NCBI GenBank assembly: GCA_026545765.1
Contig: CM048842.1
Span: 48,555,431-48,619,430 of the forward strand
Direction: 5' to 3'
Source of the DNA: Plantago major
Taxonomy: Eukaryota; Streptophyta; Magnoliopsida; Lamiales; Plantaginaceae
DNA length: 64,000 bases
The notes beneath the pieces were generated by a model. The model was not told the origin of the DNA, made no database searches, and worked only from the letters and a program-made list of their open reading frames with translations. A program made the position numbers and the translations under genes. Every line of letters begins with the position of its first letter. Positions within the stretch are counted from its first letter, which is position 1. This document shows positions 44,923 through 55,833 of this stretch, piece after piece.

Positions 44923-45789
44923 TGTTGAGGGTAAAGTCCCCCAACCACTTAATGAATTTTCCTTGCTTTCCTTCACTTTAAGTACCTAGACCACCTTGGA
45001 GTAAGAACCAAAGAGTAAGAGCCCGTAAGAACCGTCGTACTGGTAAGAGGCGATGCGTAAGGACCTGCACAAGCAGCTTGGAGGGGGGGGGGGTTAGGAC
45101 CCGGTTTGCCAAGCGTCAAACCGGTTAGAGACTTTACTCAAGAGAGACTGAAGATCTGCTCTATATAATGTTCGGGATTAGCTTATGTCTGATGACTTAC
45201 CTTAACATGGGGATGTGTGCCCTATTTAAAGGATTTTCTCAAAGAGGAAGGACTCCTCTAGATCGCGCCAAGTGTAAGGCTCCGATTGAGCCACCAAGGC
45301 TTGTTTAGGCCCATGGCCCAATAATGACACTTAGCCCATGCCATTTTGGGCTTTTAGGGGTAGTTTAATGATTATTGAGAGAGTTTTGGAGGGCGTGACA
45401 TAGTCTGCCGAGGTCCGAGGTCCGGAGAGGTTGGTCCGGACGCATGGTCCGGACCGTATTGGGTTGTCATATGAGGAAGTTCTCCAGGTTCGCCCAACTC
45501 TTCCGATTCGGACCTCATGGTTCGGACTACTCTCCGGTGCCCGCCTACTTGGCTACCGTGAGATTGTCATGTCGATCCGAGTGATCGTCCAGACGGAGGC
45601 TCCACCTGTGGCCTGGACCTAGTGGTGGCTTTAGATCCTTTGTTCCTCTCTTCTAGGGTGGGTCGGACCATGGTGGTCCGCCTGGATCGGACAAATGCTT
45701 GACCAATGTGTCTCGGATCCATTAGATGACTTAGACGCCTTAGGATTCGCTCCAAGGGCTCTTATGAATTGGACATATTTTCATCAACA
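44923..45789 (-). repeat. 3' LTR of the Retand-like element (867 bp)
   Basis: It starts TGTTGAGGGT and ends CATCAACA in plus coordinates. It is about 33 bp shorter than the other LTR because of several small deletions in its right third. The G-run near 45,085 is longer than in the 5' LTR. Confidence 0.9.
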
Positions 45790-45806
45790 TATGTCCCCCT
45801 AGTTTC
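45790..45806 (-). other. Polypurine tract
   Basis: On the minus strand AACTAGGGGGACATA abuts the 3' LTR. It is the plus-strand primer of reverse transcription in the element's own orientation. The same tract is present in the deletion derivative at 42,331. Confidence 0.75.
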
Positions 45807-46402
45807 CAAGTATCTTAGTAGAAGATAGTTGTGGAACTATTGGTTGAGACCGATGAGGACGGGTCGCTCCTTGGTCCAATCCGCCTCGTAAGCGTAAAAA
45901 GGTGTAACTGTGCTTCAGAGGTCCTTAACTTAGTCTCTCACCCCCTATCTTTTTTTATTTTGTTGTCCCGAGGGATGGGTTTGGAGTGCAACCAAGTTAA
46001 GAAAGAAAAGGGTATTTGTAAGTTTAGACTAAGTGTAGATCGAGAACGCCGGCGTTGTACCTTTGGTAGTTACGGGTTAATCCGTAGATGGTGTCCTATC
46101 CAACCAAACTCTTTGTAAAGAGAAGGTCCGAAGGAAAACGTCCGAGTGGACGAGGGTCCACGTGTGCAGTGATTTTTGCTCGAAAAGTTCCGGCGTCCGA
46201 CGGTAGTCATCCGAGGCTCGAGTGTTGTCTTCCGCCCAAAGTGGGAAGTTTGTCAGACGTCTTTGTTATCGCAAAGTAAGTTTTTTGTACCGATTCGTCA
46301 TTTCACTTGGTATTATTGTACTACGCCGTTGGATGATTTTTGATCTACGATTGAGATTTAACCCCGAAAAATCGTGACGGTTGGAGTTCCAGATATAGCC
46401 CT

Positions 46403-46411
46403 CTATAAATA
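46403..46411 (+). promoter_or_regulatory. TATA box of the antisense gene in the Retand-like element
   Basis: CTATAAATA is followed about 30 bp on by 'tcattcttcacttc', a pyrimidine-rich start region. It is oriented opposite to gag-pol and sits 450 bp before the antisense ORF start. Confidence 0.6.
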
Positions 46412-46570
46412 GGGGCCTAAGTCGCTTTCATTCTTCACTTCTAGAGAGAAGATTTTTGTTCCTGAGCATATCCGAAGTATTTACACCCGATCCGAAGCGA
46501 GTCAAGAGAGGTCCGTGGTGCGTGTTTCTGTGCGAAGTCAGCTACCTTCAATCCAACCATCCGAATACAA

Positions 46571-46853
46571 GTAAGTTTGCTTCTTTCGTTGCGTGATTCT
46601 ATTTCCTTTGTTAGTCGTCTTTTCCATTGAGCTGCTCGGATGTACGCCCATGATGCGTAGGTTAGTAATAACCAATGTTTTGGCTATGTTGACTAATATC
46701 GAGTAACCATCTTACTGACTCGGAACTAACTTCGTCCGGCCGATTCGCTGTCTTGTCCCCGATTTTTAAATTTTTCCTCCTTTTTTAATATACATAAACG
46801 GCCTCTCGGACTGCCATCTTAAAGCTTACGAAATTGCTTTCTCCTTTCCCTAG
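46571..46853 (+). other. Leader intron of the antisense gene
   Basis: The donor 'acaa|gtaagtttgc' is a strong consensus. The acceptor 'ctcctttccctag' ends one base before the ATG at 46,855. The interior is T-rich and non-coding. The layout is that of a host-like gene. Confidence 0.5.
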
Positions 46854-46854
46854 G

Positions 46855-49850
46855 ATGTCCGAGAGTGATAGTCAGAACCGATCCGAGGCTGAGGGATATG
46901 TCTCCGACGCGTCATCTTTATCCGACAGCTCCGAGGAGATTGACATTATTGGTGACGACGAGTCAGCAGAGCTAGAGCAATCTCCTCGTCCGAGCCGGGA
47001 AGAGCCCGAGGTAAGCTCTTTGCTTCGGTTAGTTGTTCCGAGTTCAGGGTCTCCGAAGCATCGGGATTACCTGCGAGTCTCTAATGTGCAGGGTGTTGGT
47101 GCGGCTCAAGAGACAAGCTCGCGGACTATAATTAAGAGCTCGCCGTCCGGGCCGTGCCGGGAAAGAGCCCGAACTTCCGGTAGAGATTCGATCCCTCATT
47201 CGCAACCTAGGTTATAATTTTAGGAGTAACCCTGACCGAATTCCGTTCGTTCCGGATCCGCAGGAGCCTAACATCGAGGAGGTGCATGATACCTCCGAGG
47301 TGCCTCCCGAGTTAGGTATGTTCGAAGAAGGTGTTGAGGATCGGGTCCAAGTAGTTGTTCCCCTTCGGACGGTGGTAGAGTTGGGTTCGTCGTCCGAGGA
47401 TGATAGAGTGGAGGAAGTGGTCCGGGCCGAAAATGTTGATTCCGAAGAAGAGGAAGAAGAAGAAATACTGTCTGCCCATGTTTTCCGGAGGGAATCTGCT
47501 GGTCAAGCGGGCCCGAGCCACCAGATGACTGAAGAGGAATTGCCCGAGGGGCTTAAGAGGGGCGAAGACGTGTTTCGAGTGAAGTTTCCTCGGTCAAGGG
47601 ACGAAGTTACTCACCCCGATACGGAGGGTGAATTGAATGAGGATGGTACTTTGCCCACCTGTCCTTCGATTATACTGGCTGAGGAGGTGGAGGAACTTCG
47701 GAGGAAGTACGAGATTCCGGAGTGCGTGGAAATTCTCGTTCCGGACGAGCACATGCTTTCTACAATCCGTCTCCGGGATACATGTGCATTCATGAAATAA
47801 GTCTGCATTGCGGGTGGCGGCAGCCCGTGTCGTCCGAGTTCCTGTAGATTTTGAGCAGCATGGGGTTAAGTCCACATCAAATAATCCCCAACTCGCTCGG
47901 AAACCTGATGTGCTTCGGGGTAATGTGTAAATATAAAGACATCCCGGTCACATTTGATAACTTCCGAAAGTTGTTCAATATTAGTGTAAGTAATAGGAAC
48001 ACTTTGTTTTATACATTCGTATGTCGTCAAGCATACACATTTTTCGTCAATTTCTTTCTTCGTTGGGGATTCACTGGTGGAAGAGATACTTCTTCGTCCG
48101 GCCCTCTTTGAAACAAGGCCAATCCGAAGTGGAAAGGCCAAAGTGGCAATTTGAGAAGAAATTTTTTTGAGGCAGGCTGCCAGACTGGAAACCTCCGGCT
48201 CGGAACATCCCTTTATGGATGCAAGCTCTCCATCGGAATCAGGATCCGGAGAAATACTTCTTTCGAGGATTGATATGCCAACCTCTTCCTTATCTAGCCG
48301 GCTTTTCAGAGCCAAGTTTCTGTGATGGGAAGAAGGACTTAAGTAAGTGTTTCCTCCGTCGGGCACGTGGTTGGTCTTCCGAGTCGGTGGTTATTTGCTT
48401 TGTTTGCGGTTATAAATTGTAAACTTTTGTTGTCTTGCATCTTATTGTCACTCGGATGTGCAGATTTTTTGTTCGAGTACACCATGTCCACTATGCGAGA
48501 GTTGAAGAGGAAGCAGAATGCTGCTCAGAGAAAGGAGATGGAGGAGGGTACTCGGACCCAAATTATCAAGACTTCCACTGTACTGCCAATGGACGAGCCT
48601 CGGAATGCCGCTGCTTTCCAAGCGGAAGAGACTCGGAGGGCTGCCGCGGGCGAGCAGACCCAGACAATACCTACCCCGGACAAGGGTAAGGTAGTTGGTT
48701 CAAAGGGGGCCAAGAAACCTCCGAGATCTGTGTCTCGGATCCTCGCCATGGCTCGAGCGCCGCGACCGACAAAAGCGTTCGTCCGAAGGTCCAATCCCTC
48801 CAGCCAAGAAGGGCAAGGGAAAGATGAGTGATGCGCTGAGCCGGAGTTGATGTCGAGGTGGCTCGGTCAGCCGCTTTGAATCGGACCGGATTATGAATTG
48901 ATCGCTACTCAGCGCAAGGTTTGTTCGTTTAGATTTCTGATTGGTGTTTCAACTTTCTTGGCTCGAATCGCTCTCTAACTTTTTAATGTCGGTTGTTCTC
49001 AGCTTTGCCGCTCAGCGTTCGTGGTGGCTGGTCGGAGGCGACACTAGAGGAGGACTCAAGGCCGAGGTCGCCGGGCTTGAGACGTCTCGGTTGAATAGTC
49101 CGTCCGAGCAATTAAAAAGACTATAGTCGCCAAGAAGGAGGCCGAGCCTGAGACGCCAAAATGAAAAGCGCCATCCTAGCGTTGGAGAGGACTTGAAAGT
49201 TCACCAAGACAGCTTGATGAGTTCGCTGCCTCCGAGCTTCAAAGATATGATGCCGAGTCGCTAAAGGTCCGGACAAGGGCCGTCCAGGATTTCTTGGGCT
49301 CGGACTCCTGCAAATTCTTGCTCGAATCCAAGTATGACGAGGCTTGACAGGACGGGTTCGATGCGGCTGTGGGCCAATTCCAGAGGAAAGGTTGGATTCT
49401 GAGTGGCTGTGACTTGGAGGCTGAAGGCGTTTCTACTTTCAAAGAGGCCGATGGTTCGGACTTTGCTCCAGACGGTGTCTCGGATGAAGACTTGCTTCAA
49501 TGCGAGTTTGTGGAGCTGGTCTGTGATGAGACAAAAGACAAGAAGTTCGACCACGGTGGTCCGTATCTTTCGCATTTCGTGTGCCTACTTTGATGTCTAG
49601 TGTCTTTGTTCCTTTGAGGACCACTTGAGCACAACCGAGACCGTTGATTTTGCTCGGCTCGCCCAAGGTTTCGATCGGACTTGGACTTGATGCAACGATG
49701 CCCCGCCTTTCCCGAAAGAGTGTCGCCTGAGAGATAGGAGGTTGGCCCAAGAAGCCAAAGAACGGGAGCAGGCACCTCCGGAGGGGGATGTCGGAGGCCC
49801 CTCCGGAACTCGGGCTGATTCATTCGAGCGGCGGAGAGAGTGAAGGCGGG
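46855..49850 (+). pseudogene. Antisense ORF of the Tat/Retand element, degraded
   Basis: Start MSESDSQNRSEAEGYVSDAS at 46,855; the N-terminal part is acidic and Ser-rich. The frame moves near 47,200 (to the frame of EVPPELGMFEEG and EELRRKYEIPECVEILVPD), again near 47,800 (GLSPHQIIPNS, NLMCFGVMCKYKDIPVTF, FRKLFNISVS) and again near 48,060. The central region resembles the 'putative gypsy-type transposon' domain found in many plant genomes. From 48,484 (MSTMRELKRKQNAAQRKEME) a basic, Ala/Lys-rich stretch follows, then a decayed helical tail to about 49,850. The function of this antisense product is unknown in the family. It has its own TATA box and leader intron. As read it cannot make a full-length protein. 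Confidence 0.7.
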
Positions 49851-52585
49851 GTATGCCCCGGATTTCTGTAATTGTGAGCCTTCGGGCCTTGAGACAATGT
49901 TATTTCCTTCTTAGTTGCTGTTTTGTATAACTTGCTTTATCTATACATTTGATTCGGTATTTGTGTTATGGGTCCGGGCTCGTTGGTGACTCGGAGCAAC
50001 TTTTATTACTAGCTTGTGTTATTGCCCTTCTGAATGCATGCTTCTCCTTGCGCGTTTGAATTTGTAAAATTGATCAAGAATCAAGTTTTCATTCTCGGCT
50101 TGTTCGGATAATGTGTCCGAGTCCACGAGGCCCAATTTCCCACGTTAATCGCTTTAAGTAAATTCTCCTTTATCGCTCGTGGACGGTCGGACATGGCGTC
50201 TCGATCATAACTCCAAATGTTTATTGCTGAATAAATGTGATTCGGAGCCATGTCTTCAAATGTTAACCATACAGAAAAAATTCGTTTTCCCAAAGCTATA
50301 ACGAGTAGGACTAGTTCGGATGTTATCATCGTGCTCGGTCCGTAGGGACTTGGTGTGCCGTTTCGAATCATGTTGGCTTGTGAGAAGTTGGTAAAAAAGT
50401 ACAGTCAGCAGAAAAGTTGAATGACTTGCTACGGGTCACAGTCGGTACGGAGGTTATCATGGCAGCCTCTAGCTGACACATCCGAATGGGTAATTCACTC
50501 AAGAAGGCCGGTCAATGTGAAGGGATTTTTTTGGTTTGGGCCAATAGCAGCCGTTGCTAGGCTCAAATCCAGCCCAAGCCCATCGCCGTGGTTACGGCCA
50601 CGTGGCATACCATCGATTGGTCCTTCACTTCTATATATACCCTTGGATTGTACGGCTTTTCGCTAGATTATTCCATCCCTTTTATAGTAATAAGTGGTTT
50701 GGATCCTGGGTCCGGACGTCTGACGAGTGGGTTTACACCACCGTCCCTATGCGTGATCTTGCCTCTAGTGGTTTCCCAGTGTTTCGGAAATCTCTCCGGG
50801 TCAGACCATGCTGGAGACGATGAAGTCAAGTCATTCGGATGCAAGCTCCTTCGGATCCTCGTACTAATCTTCTTTCTCCGGGGCTGTGGTTGGTAGCAAC
50901 AGCTTGAGCCCCGGAGGGGGTAGACTAGCTCGATGGCACGGGGGATTGCCCAACATTAATTTATGAGTTTCTAGCATATCCGAGTCGTTTCACGTTGAGT
51001 TTGCATCCGAGGGACGACAAGTCGGCGGGATTGGTTTGGTAGAAGCCCTTCCAGTATTCCGAGGTTCGGTGTAAGATCCGCCCGGGATGTTGGAAGGCCT
51101 TCTATCGAAGCTGTCTCGTTGAGTTGTTCGTCTTCCGGATAGACGTAGGGGTCGGGGTGACCTCAAGTTGGTATGGTTATTCTGGAAATATTCTTTCCAG
51201 TATTCCGGGATCTTGAAACGGACCAACCTTGAATATTGGGGGTAGTCGTTAGGAAATCTCTGGGCGGAACTTGCTACCGCCCGCCTTTTGATAGATTTGG
51301 TCGTATCCTCCCCTTTTTTCCAAGTATGGAAGGCCCGAGGAGGTCTACTTGCTAAGCTTGGAAGGAAAAGGGGATACCGCCACTCTATCTCGAAGGCATG
51401 TCGGAAAACGTTTGCTTGAGTAAGTTGTTCGGCTCGCCCTTGTGGTTCCGTGACCGAGCAGTCCGGTTTTATTGGTAACTTCATTCCAGAATTGAAGGCC
51501 CGGGGGCCACTTGCAATTCTGGAAGGGAGTTCCTGATAATGCTGGTCTTGTTGGGGATCAGAACTGCAAACCATCGTGAGCTAGCTACATGACTAAGGTC
51601 CATTGGTCCGTATCCGAGCAGCCCGGTTGTATCGGAAACTTCGCTCCTGACTGAAGGCTGCGGGGCTTCGCACTCGAACGGAGTTCCTGACATTACCGAT
51701 CTTGTTGGGAGTCGGCTCGGCGGATGCTTCCGGAGTGACTTGGATCGTTCCGATTATCCGTGTTGTTCCCTTCCAAATACTTGAGTAATTCGAGAAGGAT
51801 TCACTGTAGTATCTGGTAGGAGACGATCCGGATTGTCGTGATGATACTTGCTTGCTTCGGAACTATTTCTTCCGTTCGGAGATCATGAAGCATTCTATCG
51901 GGATGTCTCGAATGGCCTCGATTATCCTGGTCGTTCGCTCCAAGATACTAGCTAGGTTGTCCAAAGGAACTCCATGATCTCCGGAGTTGAACTTGTTTTG
52001 TCGAAAAGTCAAGTTCTTCCTTATTCGGGATGTTCGCAGTGTAGGGTTGATTATCACCGAATCGGGTTCGCTCCGATAGGCGCCTAAGTACAAGGTCGTT
52101 CTTCTAAAGATGGAGCTTTTGGAAGAGCAGAGAGTTAGCTAGAATAGGTGCTTTGTAAGCTTGATCGTGGCTCTTCGGGCTCCTCACTTTGTAACTTGGT
52201 CCTTACTTTGTTTGAATAAAATGCGCTTGTTCTTGTTATCGCTTTTCTCGTTTATCGTTAAGCTTGCTCGGATCGGCAGCAACTTAGACCAAACGCAGCC
52301 TAGGTGACTTTCCTTGTGATTCGTCAGCAACGGGTCCAAGGACTTGACCCGAGCGGAGTGAAGATGTGTTATGAAAGCAAAGTTGTATTCACTTGACGGA
52401 AATCGAATTACAACTTGGGGGCTTCGAGGCCTGTTCATAAACACAAAAATAGATCGACAAAAAGTGGCAGTTATTGCAATGCTCCTTTTCTAAGTGTAGA
52501 ACTTTTGGAGGTTCTTGGCATTCCAAGTTCTCTTCAAGGCTCGCCCTTGGTCGTCTTCTAGCTCAAAGTTTCCATTGACTCTAGC
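49851..52585. other. Non-coding 3' region of the Retand-like element
   Basis: Only shadow frames are seen. There are diverged direct repeats: 'gttcctgataatgctggtcttgttgggg' near 51,528 matches 'gttcctgacattaccgatcttgttggga' near 51,683, with surrounding similarity over about 100 bp. A second TATA-like 'tctatatataccc' lies at 50,630-50,642. Short-unit repeats in this position are common in Tat/Ogre elements. Confidence 0.5.
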
Positions 52586-53494
52586 TCAAGTAACTTTGTA
52601 AGGTCCTTCCCATTTGGGCTTGAGTTTCCCAACGTTGCTTAGAATATCGGCTCTTCTGAGGACTAAGTCTCCGACTTGTATATCTTTGGGTAAGACATGC
52701 TTGTTGTAAGCTCGAGCAGTCATGGCTTGGTATCGGAGTATGTTAGCTAATGCCTTACTTCGTTTGTCTTCAAGGAGCTCAAGGTCGTAGATCCTTGCGA
52801 CTTCATTGTCAGCCGGGTTGTACTGCTGGATCCTTTGGGTTTCCACTGCTACTTCCGAAGGAATGACTGCCTCAGATCCATAGACAAGGGAAAAAGGCGT
52901 CTCTTGTGTAGAGGTCCGAGTCGTCGTCCTATGTGCCCAAAGGACCGCATCGAGATCATCTGCCCAACTATCTTGGGAGGTCCTCAACCTTTTCTCCAAG
53001 ATTTTGACGATGGTTTTGTTGGGGGTGGCCAACGGAAGTGAAGCGATGTTCTATTTTGAAAGACTGTACATGACGCTTACCTAGCCAACGCTTGGATCCG
53101 GCTCTACCTCTTTTTGCAATTCTAGTCTTTCCACTTCGGAAAGACTAGAATTGCAAAAAGAGAGCCATTCCTTTAGTCTTGCCCCTGAGAACTGAGTCCC
53201 ATTATCCGACACTAGGATTCTTGGAAGTCCGAAGCGGCAGATGATGTTCTTCCAGATGAATGTTCGTACCCTGCTTTCAGTGATGGTCGAAACTGCCTCT
53301 GCCTCAACCCATTTAGTGAAATACTCCACTGCCACGATCAAAAACTTCTTCTGATGGGTTCCGCGTGGGAAGGGACCTACTATGTCTATGCCCCATTGAT
53401 CAAATGGACATGCTATAATTGACGGAATCATAGGGTTGGTCGGGCGATGTGGTATGTTGGCATAATATTGGCGATCGCAAGCACGCCAAGTCAA
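52586..53494 (-). pseudogene. Integrase of the Retand-like element, broken
   Basis: The core begins at 53,494 in a frame shifted by one from the upstream polyprotein. The first two catalytic aspartates are visible (GIDIVGPF and VSDNGTQFSG). After LKEWL a 25-bp inverted repeat (53,108-53,162) intrudes and leads to a stop at 53,081. The frame resumes near 53,032 with NKTIVKILEKRL. The short segment that normally carries the catalytic Glu, just before that motif, is missing. The C-terminal part has WAHRTT, TPFSLVYGSEAVIP and the GPY-type end (PKWEGPYKV) without a chromodomain. Integration activity should be lost. Confidence 0.85.
53108..53162. repeat. Perfect 25-bp inverted repeat with 5-nt loop inside integrase
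   Basis: Arms 53,108-53,132 and 53,138-53,162 are exact reverse complements around 'acttc'. The right arm continues smoothly into the upstream coding sequence, so the left arm looks like a fold-back copy made by template switching. Confidence 0.95.
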
Positions 53495-55833
53495 GCGTCA
53501 GTGTCAATGGTAGGCCAATAGTATCCTTGTCTTATTATCTTTTGCACCAAGGTTCTTCCCCCGGAGTGACTTCCACAACTTCCAGCATGGATCTCCTCCA
53601 TCACAGTCTTCGCTTCCTGGGGATCCAGGCATCTCATGTGGGTGCCTGTGAAGGATTTTTTGTAAAGATCATCTCCCATGATGAAGTATCTGTTGGTTCG
53701 GCATAGAAGCCTCCTTGCTTCTCTAGGATCTGAAGGTAGAGAACCGTCCTTGAGATGGTGGAATATGTCAGTCATCCAGTTTCTTTTAGTGCTCAAGAGG
53801 AAAACTTGTCCATTGGAGTTTGCCAAGGATGAGTCCGTGTGGGTCATCAAGATGACACTTCTCGTGTCCAGAGCTCCTAAGGCCGAGGCATATTTGGAGA
53901 GGACATCAGCTTTTTCGTTCCATTCCCTGTGGAATTGGTCAAGAGTGAAGTCCTCAAAATGCTCAACCTCTTTTTTGAGAAGTTCCAAGTACTTGATCAT
54001 GTTATGCCCTTTAGCGGTAAAGGACCCGGAGAACTGGGATTGCACGAGTTGTGAATCTGTGTAAGCCTTAATTCTTTTCACCTGAAGAGCTCTCGCCATC
54101 CTTAGGCCGGTGAGGAGTGCCTCATACTCAGCCTCGTTGTTTGTTACTTTAAAGTTGAGGGTGATGGCGTATTCTAGCTTGGCTCCTTCAGGACTTTCAA
54201 GAAAAATTCCTATTCCTCCCAATCGTCCAGTAGAGGATCCGTCCACTTGTAATATCCAACAATCCTTGTCTCTCAACTTGTTTTCCACAGCGAGAGTAGG
54301 CACCTTTTCTTCCTCCTGCTTCTTGTCGGAAGATGCAGGTGTCGAAGTGTTGGAGGCCTCATCTAGGAGAAACATGTGCCTCACCCTTAATGAATCGTCC
54401 ATGGGTTCTTGATACTTGGTCCAAAGCTGGAGACTATTCCCGTGTGTCTCTTGGGTCCGTTTCTCTTTTGCTTTCTCTTCCTCCAAGGAGTCTTTTACTT
54501 GAGTGATCATGACGTGGCTCATATCCTTTTGCGGGCTTTCGATTTCCCCTTCTGTTTCCTCTGGATAATCTACCAGGAAGTCGGCAAGGACTTGTGCTTT
54601 TTTGGCAGATGGAGCTTGATAACCGATATCATATTCACTTAGTTCGATCGCCCACTTGGATAAACGTCCTGACTGGTCTGGCTTACCTAGGACATGTTTG
54701 AGTGGTTCATTGGTGAGGACCACGATTCGATGAGATTTGAAGTAAGGCTTTAGTCGTCGTGTAGTGTAAACTAGCGCGAAGGCGAGCTTCTCGATCTTGA
54801 CATATCTGGCCTCGGAGCCCACAAGTGCCTTGCTCAAATAGTAGATGGGTAAATGGTCGTTCCCTTGTATCCGCACCAATACAGAACTCATTGCTTCATC
54901 AGTAGCGGCCAGATAAAGGTAAAGAGGTTCGCCCTCTATTGGTTTAGACAAGAGGGGCGGTGAGAGGAGGTATTTTTTCAAATTATCCAGGGCCTCTTCA
55001 CACTCCTTCGTCCACTCAAACTTGTCTCCTTTCCTTAGAATCTTGAAGAACGGTAAGTTTTTCTTGGCGGACTTGGAGATGAAACAGCTTAACGCCATCA
55101 CCTTTCCCAAAAGCTTCTGAACTTCATTGATAGTTTTTTGCTGTGGTAAGTCTAGGATTGCCTTTATTTTCTCCAGATTAGCGCTGATACCTCTCTCTGT
55201 GACCATGTAGCCAATGAACTTTCCTCCTTTTACTCCGAACGTGCACTTTTCAGGGTTCAACTTCATTCCGTATTTCCTAAGGATGGAAAAGCAATTGTTG
55301 AGATGCTCGATGTGCTCCTCTTCAGTCTTGATTTTTACAAGCATGTCATCCACATAGACTTCCATGGTTTTGCCCAACTCCTCTTTGAACATCTTATTTA
55401 CCAGTCGTTGGTATGTAGCACCTGCGTTCTTGAGGCCAAATGGCATGACCTTGAAGTAGTAGACCCCTCCTGCCGCAAAGAAGGCCGTCTTCTTAATGTC
55501 TTCCTGGGCCATCCTGATTTGGTAGAAGCCTTGATATGCGTCCATGAAGCTCAGGAGTGCACATCCTGCGGTGGAATCAACTAGCTGGTCTATGCGGGGT
55601 AATGGATAAGGATCTTTTGGACAAAACTTGTTGAGTCTAGTGAAGTCATTGCACATTCTCCACTTTCCCGGAGCCTTTTCGACGAGGACCACGTTACAGA
55701 CCCAATCAGAATATCTGACTTCTTCGATATGTCCTGCTTTCATCAACTTGTCCACCTCTCCTGCTATGATAGCATCCTCAACAGGCCCAAAGTCTTTCCT
55801 CTTCTGTCGGATGTGTTTTACCGTTGGATCCAT
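53491..55833 (-). CDS. Reverse transcriptase and dual RNase H of the Retand-like element
   Basis: A 780-codon open stretch. Reverse transcriptase: KWRMCNDFTRLNK (about residue 57), SFMDAYQGFYQI (95-106), MPFGLKNAGATYQ (130-142) and catalytic YVDD (160-163). A first Ty3-type RNase H occupies about 300-420 (YLYLAATDEAMSSVLV). A second domain at about 525-655 has VDGSSTGRLGGIGIFLES, NNEAEYEALLTGL and TDSQLVQSQFSG, the extra archaeal-type RNase H of the Tat lineage. The tail (HAGSCGSHSGGRTLVQKI, QGYYWPTIDTDA) starts the integrase zinc finger, and a stop at 53,491 follows where the frame shifts. The likely true product is a longer Pol starting in the protease region. Confidence 0.93.
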   Translation of the reverse strand: MDPTVKHIRQKRKDFGPVEDAIIAGEVDKLMKAGHIEEVRYSDWVCNVVLVEKAPGKWRMCNDFTRLNKFCPKDPYPLPRIDQLVDSTAGCALLSFMDAYQGFYQIRMAQEDIKKTAFFAAGGVYYFKVMPFGLKNAGATYQRLVNKMFKEELGKTMEVYVDDMLVKIKTEEEHIEHLNNCFSILRKYGMKLNPEKCTFGVKGGKFIGYMVTERGISANLEKIKAILDLPQQKTINEVQKLLGKVMALSCFISKSAKKNLPFFKILRKGDKFEWTKECEEALDNLKKYLLSPPLLSKPIEGEPLYLYLAATDEAMSSVLVRIQGNDHLPIYYLSKALVGSEARYVKIEKLAFALVYTTRRLKPYFKSHRIVVLTNEPLKHVLGKPDQSGRLSKWAIELSEYDIGYQAPSAKKAQVLADFLVDYPEETEGEIESPQKDMSHVMITQVKDSLEEEKAKEKRTQETHGNSLQLWTKYQEPMDDSLRVRHMFLLDEASNTSTPASSDKKQEEEKVPTLAVENKLRDKDCWILQVDGSSTGRLGGIGIFLESPEGAKLEYAITLNFKVTNNEAEYEALLTGLRMARALQVKRIKAYTDSQLVQSQFSGSFTAKGHNMIKYLELLKKEVEHFEDFTLDQFHREWNEKADVLSKYASALGALDTRSVILMTHTDSSLANSNGQVFLLSTKRNWMTDIFHHLKDGSLPSDPREARRLLCRTNRYFIMGDDLYKKSFTGTHMRCLDPQEAKTVMEEIHAGSCGSHSGGRTLVQKIIRQGYYWPTIDTDA

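Noticed and set aside
50990..51574. 194-codon minus-strand frame in the Retand-like element
   Set aside because: No known retroelement domain; lies in the repeat-rich 3' region and crosses diverged direct repeats, so probably chance.
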